DNA of 27,259 bases from Amanita rubescens (Eukaryota; Basidiomycota; Agaricomycetes; Agaricales; Amanitaceae), in the NCBI GenBank assembly GCA_015039365.1, contig WION01000632.1, forward strand, positions 1 to 27,259. The letters run 5' to 3'. This document shows, in pieces, positions 19,230-27,259 of this stretch; position 1 is the stretch's first letter, and each line of letters starts with the position of its first letter. Below the pieces are notes generated by a model, which saw only the letters and a program-made list of their open reading frames with translations, did not search any database and was not told where the DNA came from. A program made the position numbers and the translations under genes.

Positions 19230-20379
19230 CGCACTTCCACAATATTTGAGGTTTGGCATGTGATGCCGATGCTAACTGCTGCGACCCCGATAACTATCTC
19301 TTGAACCCTTCCAACCATCGCATATTGCTAACCTCTTCGCCAAGAACGAGGAAAGATCGATGGTGGCTTAAACAAATAGTTGAGGATGAGGATGAGGATG
19401 CGGTGTATGTGATGGTGCCATTGATCGCGAGAAGAATTTGTTGTTATGTACATCGTTCGTATATTCCGCTTGATTAATTCGCCTGCTTACAATTTATAGG
19501 TTATTCCTGCAAAGGACTGACATCACTCTCAAGCGACTTCGAGAAACTTCCCTCATTTGCGGGAACATACCTCGTCTATGCTTCAAAGCGGCAGTATCTC
19601 CTACTAATCTTCGCCAAGCCGAAGAAAGGATCAGGAAGGTGATTAACGACATCAAGGACTTGTTTAATGCTGTCTTCAATATGCAAGATGGTGACGTGGG
19701 TCAAATAACCCATCGTGCATTCCAAGTGCGCCCGGCGTCGTCCGAGAATCGGTCTTACGAGAACTTTTTGGTAGAGCCGGTTTCGACCTGGGCTTTATCA
19801 CAGATGTTGGACAAGCTGCGCATGGACGAAGCATACAAGTTCTACTGTAACATTAAAGGGTCCTCCGCGGAAAGATTTTTGAAACTTATCTTCACCGATT
19901 CCTGAAAGCCGAGTCCCGGACCTTCACTATCAAGTCCCTCGATAACCACGCCGCTACTTTTCAAATTGACTTCACTCTCAACACAAACAATCACCTCAGT
20001 TTCACAGACGTGGACGATTTGTCAAAAGAATTAGTATTGGCCGTCAAGAGCCATACATCACGCTATCTCTCGTCTTTCCATCCTTCGATTCTTTCCTGTA
20101 CCAACCCGAAATCTCTTATCGCTTTGCAAGTGACTACTGCTGCCGACCATGATATAAAGACGAAAGGTTTGCAGAAGGTTCAAAGTTCACTTCGAAACCC
20201 CGACCTGAAATATCTTCGACCGGCAATTGGCAAAAAAAGAGATGATTTTTCTTTTTATTGTCCCAGACACTTTGGAGAAGACTTTTGGAACGCAGAAAAT
20301 CAAGGGTACAAAGAAAGAGGTCGAACGTTGGGATAAGAAGACTACTCAGTACGTTCTTGGTTTACCAGAAGACAAATGA
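19230..20379 (+). pseudogene. Crinkler-like (CRN/RHS-type) nuclease gene, 5'-truncated and frameshifted
   Basis: The C-terminal half of a protein of the Crinkler/RHS effector type found in many agaricomycetes, where a P-loop NTPase is joined to a restriction-endonuclease-fold nuclease. Visible landmarks in order: ILLTSSPR with a WWLKQ segment; an intron ending near 19499; GNIPRLCF; a GKIFE block with the conserved Glu; the LIALQVTTAADHDIK core of the nuclease fold; and a final strand (KEMIFLFIVPD) with a QYVLGL tail ending at 20377-20379. Two one-base frameshifts break it: one at about 19868, and one at a run of seven A at 20232-20238, where six would keep the frame. The N-terminal NTPase part is absent. 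The family call is by pattern memory and moderately sure; loss of function is likely unless the shifts are sequencing errors. Confidence 0.6.
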
Positions 20380-23339
20380 AACGCAGCCATGATACCATTG
20401 TAACGATTGTAACAAGTATTCAGTATCAATTACATAATAGAACTTCAAGGTCAAGGAAAGATAGCATCATGAATCATGATGTAGACTGCGTAAATGTTAT
20501 TAAAGCCCCTGCAAGTCGCAGGCGGCGCTTCCCGCCGAGTGTGAGAGAGAAGTGACTTTTCAGTAAAAGGTGACCAAATTCGTCATTGAGACACGTCAAT
20601 GGCCATCTCGGATCAACGCCCCAGAGGCCAGAGTATAGGATGGACGCTGGGCTAATAGTAGGTAAGTTGTTTACGTCCTTAGGTACAGCTGAGCGATACC
20701 CTCCCGCGACCAGCTGTACACGTTACGACTCGCTCAATCCAACACCGCCGCACCTTGTAACGAGTTAAAGTCATCACAGTCCTAAGCAGTGCAGCAGGTA
20801 TGTGCTTATCTCCAAGTGCTATCATGTTTACATGTTACGTCCAGTGACCTCGACTACAGGGGTTTCAACCTTCGACAGGTGCAGATACTTGCGGGCAAGC
20901 TTCCCGGGCCATATCCCGTCCGCATTGATGTAAGACAGCTGCCCAACTTCGTGGTCACCAATTTACGGAAGCCGAGAAGGACATGGTCTACAGATCCATC
21001 ATGATTACCATTTTCGGCACAGTGTTAGGGGGTCTTGGAACTGCGTGACAGAAATGAGCAATAATATTTGTTTCGGCTTGTCGGCTTGCCGAGCCGAGTT
21101 CTGCAACTTCTGGACAACAATTACATAATTAGATATTTCAACCTAGTATACATAATACATTGTACTCATCAGCGATTTTCCCTTTGGACCCTTTCGTCAC
21201 TTTTGAAAGGGACAAAAGGGCCAAAGGGGTAATTTACTCGAAGGGAAGGTCTTTTTTACTTTTAAAAGTTATTTTTGCACTTTCACAACTTTTCAAAGTG
21301 GTCAAAGACTCAAAGGGTTTAAAGTATGATAACAATGTCTATTCTCAACTACGATTCTACGAATGGACATTACAGGCCAGATGTATCATATATGGGGATG
21401 TAAGAAGCGGAATGACACCGGATGCACTCAACATTGTACGGGATCCATGTCAATGAGGTCCAGAAACGAGGATGTGAGAAGTGGGATGGTGCGGGATGCG
21501 CTCAGTGTCGTGCAGATTCCACGGGGTGTATACCTCCTCGATCTGAAAGAGGGCCGAAGAGCGCCAGACCCAAGCATACGAGTGGTTACGCAAATGGCAT
21601 GGCTGGGCAATCATCCTGAGTGCAGCAGGAGGTGAAATCCTTCTCACCGTGTCACGTAATGAACGAAGTCGCACGAGACACGCACGAAAGCGATATGAGA
21701 ATATAAGCGCGGTCGCTTGTGGCAGTTGGCATGGAAACTTCGAGAGAGATGGTGAGCTTGGTGGTGTACAGGTTAGGCATAATGCAGGAGAGTGTAAGCA
21801 CGACAGCAAACAGAGTAGGTATTAGACGTACCATGCAGCGGTTGGGCAAGTATGGTGGGAGGTGAAGGCATCTGACCCACCGAAAAACTCATACACTCAC
21901 CTTCGCTGCTACTTTGAGGGTGCTACAGCTAACAGTGGGGAAGGGCAAGCTACTAATAAATGGCCATTAGCATATGTGCATATAGTCGCCAAATACATTG
22001 TCGTCGGCAGTAACAATCTTCCGTAACACGCGAAGACACCACTAAGCAAGCATGAAGCCGTCAGTCAACAATCCAATGAAATCGACAATGGACGATTGCA
22101 ACTCAACTGAAAAAGACCGGGTATACTGATCCGAACCAACTGAGTCACGGCTCGGAGGGAGGGGCGGCTAACAGACTAATGCGGCCTGGTATAACCAAGG
22201 CGGCACTTAGACAGCGCACCTGGCGAGTACGACACAGTAGGTAAGGGACAGCACTGTGGCGAGGTAGCAATGCCGCAGCGGGGACTTGGGGATAAGCAGT
22301 GGCACCGGAAATCAGGTGAACGGCACCAAGAGGAACTGCGGCATGGGTTGATTGGGTTGATCTAGTTCAAGAAAAATCATGTACAAACAATGTGATGTGA
22401 CCAGGCACTGGACCCCATCATCGAAACAGGAACTAATGTAGACCATGTCCTTCTCGGCTTCCGTACCAATTACCTTCAACACTGGAGAATCGCTCCGAAC
22501 GTTCGATCATGAGTTCAAGTTAATGCCACCAGGATGCAGGAGGAACGTAAAGACCGTGTGTGATCAATGGTCATGGACCGCTTTACTTGGAGCACCCTTA
22601 ACTTGTCGCCAGTCTCCATCGCAATCACCCTGTACTAACCATTACCCGCAACCTCGACGTGCATCCATTAATTGCCCGTCCCTGATCACCTGTGACAGCC
22701 ACAGCCATGCGCAACCTGCTGCCTGCCGCCTGCTCCTCTTGAATATAAATGCGCCGAGTCGCCGACCGACCTGCCATCCCCCGACGCTACATACTGCCTC
22801 GCATAGACTATGAGTAGCTCAGTTGCAGCTGTAGATAGGCAATACATAGCTATAGTTTTCAACAATTGGTAGGTTTCGACTGTGTTCAGCCGGTGACAAC
22901 TGCGGCCAGCTCGGCTGCTTGCCCACCGGGGTCTACCCTTTTGCCTCAACATGCGACTCTACATTAGCCTCGATATCAACAAACAGGAGATACATGTACA
23001 TGCTAATCACGTCACGGGTTGAACTGATATAGCCTCCTGCCGTGCACCGCTATATTAATATTGTAATTAATTCGCCCATGCATGTATGTAGTAACAATAG
23101 TAAGCATTAACATTTCCTTCTGATTACTATAGCCGGTACAGCGCTTCTCACTGTGTAGTGGGACCTACCCGCCTGGACACTTATTCCGCTTTCCTCGTTT
23201 ACAAAGGATTGACCCGAAGCGGCGACAAAAGGTCGTGACTTAAACCATCCATTAACACGATGTTTGATCATTAAGTGACGTCCATCAAGTGCTACTCCCT
23301 TTCTACTTTACGATTTGACCATCGAATCCTGCCAATGCC
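20380..23339. other. about 3 kb without a supportable gene
   Basis: Several frames of 60-120 codons are open, but none has protein-like composition or consistent splice sites. The stretch 21170-21330 is made of short A/T-rich words (CACTTTTGAAAGGG, CTTTCACAACTTTTC) like those at 480-800. An imperfect tandem repeat lies at 21396-21520. The 23000-23130 part is AT-rich. It probably consists of degraded repeats plus the promoter of the kinase gene. Confidence 0.5.
21396..21520. repeat. imperfect tandem repeat, 74-bp offset
   Basis: GGATGTAAGAAGCGGAATG at 21396 recurs as GGATGTGAGAAGTGGGATG at 21470. The following 30 bases are also similar (GGATGCACTCA against GGATGCGCTCA). It is not part of a recognised gene. 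Confidence 0.55.
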
Positions 23340-25370
23340 ATGGGTTGCATTTTCTCTTCAAACGCGGCTGCCAATGAGAAGGCTCCACCAGTGACTTCCA
23401 ATCGGACTTTACCCTCGACTTCTAGTGCCCCGCGAAGCACGGCTGCTGACGATTCGTACTCACAGTCGCTCGTCAATCCCATTCAGCAAAATCACCCAGC
23501 ATTGGCTTCTGGTACCCCTCGCGATCGTTCAACTTCTGGTGCCCTGAGCCCTCGAAACTCAGCTGCCAATGCAACTTCACCGTTGCCTAACAATAACCTC
23601 CAGCAACACCGTTCGACTACCCGTGTGCATCGACGGTCTTTGGCTTCTGGTACTCCTCGTGGTTCTGCTTCCAACAATCCTCGAGATCCCTCGGCTGCCT
23701 CTGTGCGTCAACGTGCGGCTTCTAGTGTCCATCGAAGCTCGGCTGCCAATGCCCCTCGAGATCGTTTAGCAGCGAATACGTTTCGGTATTCTGTGGCTGT
23801 CAGTTCTGAGGTATGAAGTCATGTTTTGGGATCAAGCGGTTGCTAAAGGCGGATCGCCAATGGCATCAAATCTATCCTGATATGGACGATGAATTTTATG
23901 TTGCAAAATTATTCCAAAAGTCCTCCGATCAGATTGCAACCAGTCGCTTGTCATCACTGCTTTCTATTGTCACGACCCAGGTACGCTCTTTTAAGGGGTC
24001 AACGTAGTGCTGCTAACAACCACAAGCTACGGTCATCTAGCACCGCTTCAAGCGATGATACAGAAACTCTTCGTCTTATGCGCCCAGTGCTGAATCTGTT
24101 GGATGATGCTTTTACCCGTGGCCTGAATTCCATACGTGATGTTGAGTTATTACAAGATTTTATCCTTAATGCACGCGCAGTTTTAATTATCAGATTCATC
24201 ATTCTTAAAATTTCTTTCTCTAGGCACTCCGCAATGGTAGTTTGAAAAAACTAGACATACAAGATGCAAATCAAAAGGCTCGGAAACTGATGTACTTGCT
24301 AATATCTGTGACAGATGTCTTACCAAAGTCTCTCTTTATTGTCAATGTCACGAATCTTGACGGCATTGGCGTGGGAGGATCCGGACATGTCTTCAAAGGC
24401 GAATACAAAGGACGGCCGGTTGCGATGAAAGTCGTCTCGAACGTTTCTCGTGACGTCGGTGAATCATAATGTCCTCATAATTCCGATGCTGACTCGCTTG
24501 CAAAGCCCTCATCACGTAAAGCTTTCTACAGAGAAGCCCTTGTCTGGCGATCACTCTCACACCGCTTCATCCTCCCTTTTCTGGGAATATATAAGGACGA
24601 ATTCCAGCTTTATCTTGTATCGCCATACATGGAAAATGGAACGCTAAGTCATTGGAGAAAAAGTCGGGAGCCCACCGTAGCCGAGATACACAGGGTGGTA
24701 AAATTCCAATGCCGCTCAAAGTAGTAGGATAAAGCCACTAATATCTATTAGATGCTAGAAGTGGCAGAAGGGTTCAAGTATATTCACTCGGAAGGAGTTA
24801 CGCATGGTGACTTGCATGGCGTAAGCATTTCGACGATAGCATCTCTGCCCCAGCGACTTGTCTGATCGTCTATCAGGGAAACATACTCCTTGATTCCAAC
24901 TTCCACTGTCAAATCTTCGACTTTGGATTAGCACGACCGGCTGGGACCACTGTTGGACGGTCCGCCCATAGATTCTTGCCAAATTTTGCTTCGCCAGAAT
25001 TATTTGGCATGTGTACCAATTGTGGTCGGGTTGATTGCAACGGATGCGGGGATGATACGCAGAAAGGGAATGTAACGATGAAAATAGACGTGTATGCTTT
25101 TGGCTCCCTTTATTATGCAGTGCGTTTCAAATACTTTAACCTTTCAGTGCATTGAGTGATCTGCAGACATTCTTTGATACTGTCCCTTTTCAAGGGAGAA
25201 GCACCTTTCAAATCATGTCCCTGATTACAAGTGGACAACGTGCGGGGCGATTACAAACCCCAAATATGGAAGATGATACTTGGGCCCTAATCCAGAGATG
25301 CTGGCGTTCAGAACCTTCTGCACGTCCAGAAATGCAAGAAATAGTGAAAATGTTGGCTCAGCGTCCTTGA
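23340..25370 (+). CDS. protein kinase (TKL-like) with N-terminal lipid-anchor motif
   Basis: Exons: 23340-23810, about 23849-23980, 24027-24179, 24224-24454, 24506-24697, 24752-24820, 24877-25119 and 25167-25370, about 564 residues. The N terminus, MGCIFSS, is a classic myristoylation plus palmitoylation signal, predicting membrane attachment. Residues 10-155 are Ser/Ala/Arg/Pro-rich with repeated LASGTPR and SAAN units. A helical region precedes the kinase domain: glycine loop GVGGSGHVF (about 298), VAMK lysine (about 320), catalytic loop HGDLHGGN (about 411), DFGLA (about 431) and an SPEL (APE-equivalent) segment, then a complete C lobe. An unusual CxxC-x4-CxxC insert follows SPEL. All catalytic residues are present, so activity is expected. 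The first intron is uncertain: the in-frame choice is only 38 nt. The GTCGGT donor at 24455 is also weak. Confidence 0.82.
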
Positions 25371-25779
25371 GAAGGCTTGAGTCCATTCCATTTGCAGATC
25401 CACACTTACGAGCCCCTTACGATTGCGAAATGGCTGCATTTACAGTAACTATCACGTACCACTAATGTATAGCGTAGTATTTAAAGATTGGTACTGGCGA
25501 CCAATTTATAACCTACTGATGACGTCCTGATACAACAATGTGCATGATGGGTTTCGACGGCCCGGATTTCTCACTGGGAATGAGCACGCGCGTGATGAAC
25601 GATGAACTTGAATATAGCTATATTTGAAACCAATAGTTACCAGTGTCTGATTAGCCGATATTTGTGGGAAACTTCGTTGTAGCCGCGCAACATTGACGCC
25701 AGCTTTTAATTACCATTTCGGTTTTATTAAACGTGGGTTCGCCTCGGACTTCATTGTCGTATCTTTCCCAAAAACTGTA
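25371..25779. other. intergenic region between kinase and G-domain genes
   Basis: No gene seen. It holds the kinase 3' flank and the promoter of the next gene; I found no distinct TATA box. Confidence 0.5.
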
Positions 25780-27259
25780 ATGGCTACAGATCGAATGTCT
25801 GAGGAGTACTCAAGGTGATATTGCCCGAGTTACTGACATAACTAGACTCATTGCGTACCAGGTTTCAAATCTTGATCACTGGTCAAGTAAGACCTGTTGC
25901 CAGCCGTTCTCACTGCATGTCAAATTCAGGGGTGTCCTCTCACAGCATGGATCGGGAAAGACGTCACTTATCGACGCCATATTTGGGACCTCTCTTAAGG
26001 TATACTTGATTGACGGCTACCCTTCAATTGGTGCTAGATGGCACTTAGGAGGCCATTCACGATCTGACGGACACAATTCAAAAAATCGCCTCGCCGCACA
26101 ACAAACATCTGCTTGTCCATTATCATGACAGTCGTGGGACGGGTGCCAAACAATTTAATATCGTGAAGAAATTCATCGCAGAGAGAAACCTCAAGAAGCA
26201 CGTTTCAGATAGACCGCATGCTATTTGGTAAGTCGATGCCCATGCGAAGCAATCACTCTAGTTCACGCTATTCTTCAGGTTATGTATCACTCTACCTTTG
26301 TCTGGCAACACCGGATTCATATTGGACGAAAGTATTTCGAAGATGATTCAACACAAAGCAAACTACCCTCAATATATATTCCAAACTGAAACAACGGTGC
26401 CGATAATTGTCGTGTTCACGAAACATGATCTTTCTGAACCTCGGAGGCAAGGAGAGGAGAGGGCTAAGAATGACAAGGATGACCCAGAATTGGCCAAGAG
26501 AGCATTCAATCAGAGATACTGTCATGTGTCCGCGGTATTAAACAAATACCGGATACCATACACGCTCGTTTCGAGTACGTCTGCCTCCGGTGTCGCTCCT
26601 TCATCTGCATTGATCTCTTGCTGTAGTTAAGCAGCCCGAAACCTTGCGGTGGCTGGTCCAAACCACGATGAAGTCCATAGACAATTGGGCTCAAAGTCTG
26701 TCAAAAAGATTGGAGAGCCGCCGCGTTTTCAATCGATTAAGCAATCACAACCAACAGGCAAGTTCAGGTGCAGGCTTAGGTCTCTTGGATTTGGCGCAGA
26801 TTGCTTTAGCCACGGCGCAACATGTTGATATGCAAGCCAAGGTTACGGCATCAATAAAGTAAGCTTATTTCGCATAATGAAATGTTGGGGTCGTCATCTT
26901 ATCATTCCAGAGTAGGGAAAAAGAGTGAGTCAATCCCCAATCCATGGTCAACAATTAGTCGTTCTTATTGAGATTCGCAGGTTGGAGAGCAATCATACCG
27001 TCCAAAGAACACTCTCGCTACGTTACTCTTGAAAATCACTTTCGCAAAATACATGAGGGCATTATTACCGTCTGGAATATTCGTGGTTTACATAAGGTAC
27101 ATATCAGAGTAAATCTCTCAAGTACCTTTGGATTTACCACGTGTTTCATAGGTTCTCGCTGATGCATGCCATTGCCGAATGATCTCCATCATAGAGGACC
27201 TCGATATTCGGAACAGAATCGATGCCAATACTCCGTGAGTGGGTCAAAAATAATGAAAC
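25780..27259 (+). CDS. G-domain P-loop NTPase, 3' end outside window
   Basis: Exons seen: 25780-25814, 25862-25886, 25946-25999, 26049-26227, 26279-26574, 26627-26858, 26911-26924, 26981-27096 and 27152-27234, then a GTGAGT donor near the window end. The protein starts MATDRMSEEYSR and goes straight into a GTPase-like core: ILITGQ joined to HGSGKTS (Walker A, residues about 17-27), HDSRG (switch II/G3 DxxG type), a helix-rich part containing AIWLCITLPL, and VVFTKHD (G4, NKxD variant with Thr for Asn). A Leu/Ala-rich helix with QIALATAQHVD and a conserved IHEGIITVWN stretch follow. This matches a family of G-domain proteins common and highly duplicated in agaricomycetes, whose role is unknown. 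The chain is incomplete at its C terminus. Exon 7 is only 14 nt. Confidence 0.82.

Noticed and set aside
20586..21004. Plus-strand open frames of 60-71 codons
   Set aside because: No protein-like composition, no splice continuity and no recognisable motif.
22445..22952. Plus-strand 122-codon frame and overlapping minus-strand 88-codon frame
   Set aside because: Cys/Pro/His-rich composition typical of random translation, and no motif in either.
1..27259. tRNA, rRNA, CRISPR arrays and bacterial-type operons or terminators
   Set aside because: None was seen; the gene structure is plainly fungal, with introns in every recognised gene.

Overview
The window looks like genomic DNA of an agaricomycete (mushroom-forming basidiomycete). 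Genes are split by many short introns, mostly 44-62 nt, with GTRNGT-type donors and YAG acceptors. The gene families also fit: a DUF6589 protein, a RecQ-like helicase, a TKL-type kinase, a basidiomycete G-domain NTPase and a Crinkler-like nuclease. All exon models were read by eye; where total coding length is given, it is a multiple of three.

Layout. 1-3014: repeat-rich DNA with a decayed, probably transposon-derived coding remnant (minus, about 1040-1760) and an 81-bp tandem duplication. 3015-6601: two housekeeping genes, vps27 (ESCRT-0, plus) and bcp1 (BCP1/BCCIP, minus). 6721-9645: a 2.9-kb terminal-inverted-repeat element flanked by a 9-bp target-site duplication. It holds a RecQ-like helicase gene and a convergent DUF6589 gene, both cut short at a common internal junction. 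It sits in what was a short promoter region between bcp1 and a small coiled-coil gene (9686-10282), which itself appears frameshifted.

10697-18328: two head-to-head multi-exon genes coding for related 687- and 989-residue proteins. Each is built from coiled-coil/hydrophobic-hairpin modules that resemble alpha-helical pore-forming toxins. The minus gene has order B-A. The plus gene has order B-A followed by a His/Pro-rich linker and a second B-type module. 18561-20379: decayed DNA with a minus-strand relic gene, a relic of the 3' end of the plus toxin-like gene, and a 5'-truncated Crinkler-like nuclease pseudogene with two frameshifts.

20380-23339: about 3 kb with no gene I can support. 23340-25370: a protein kinase with an N-terminal lipid-anchor motif and a four-cysteine insert in its activation segment. 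25780-end: a G-domain P-loop NTPase gene that runs off the window.

The left part is conserved and syntenic in character. From about 6.7 kb onward the region is accessory, with a mobile element, paralogous membrane-active proteins, nuclease relics and signalling-type proteins. This mix resembles a conflict or self/non-self locus, but that reading is inference. The two main candidates for something undescribed are the DUF6589/RecQ TIR element and the B-A / B-A-B modular proteins.
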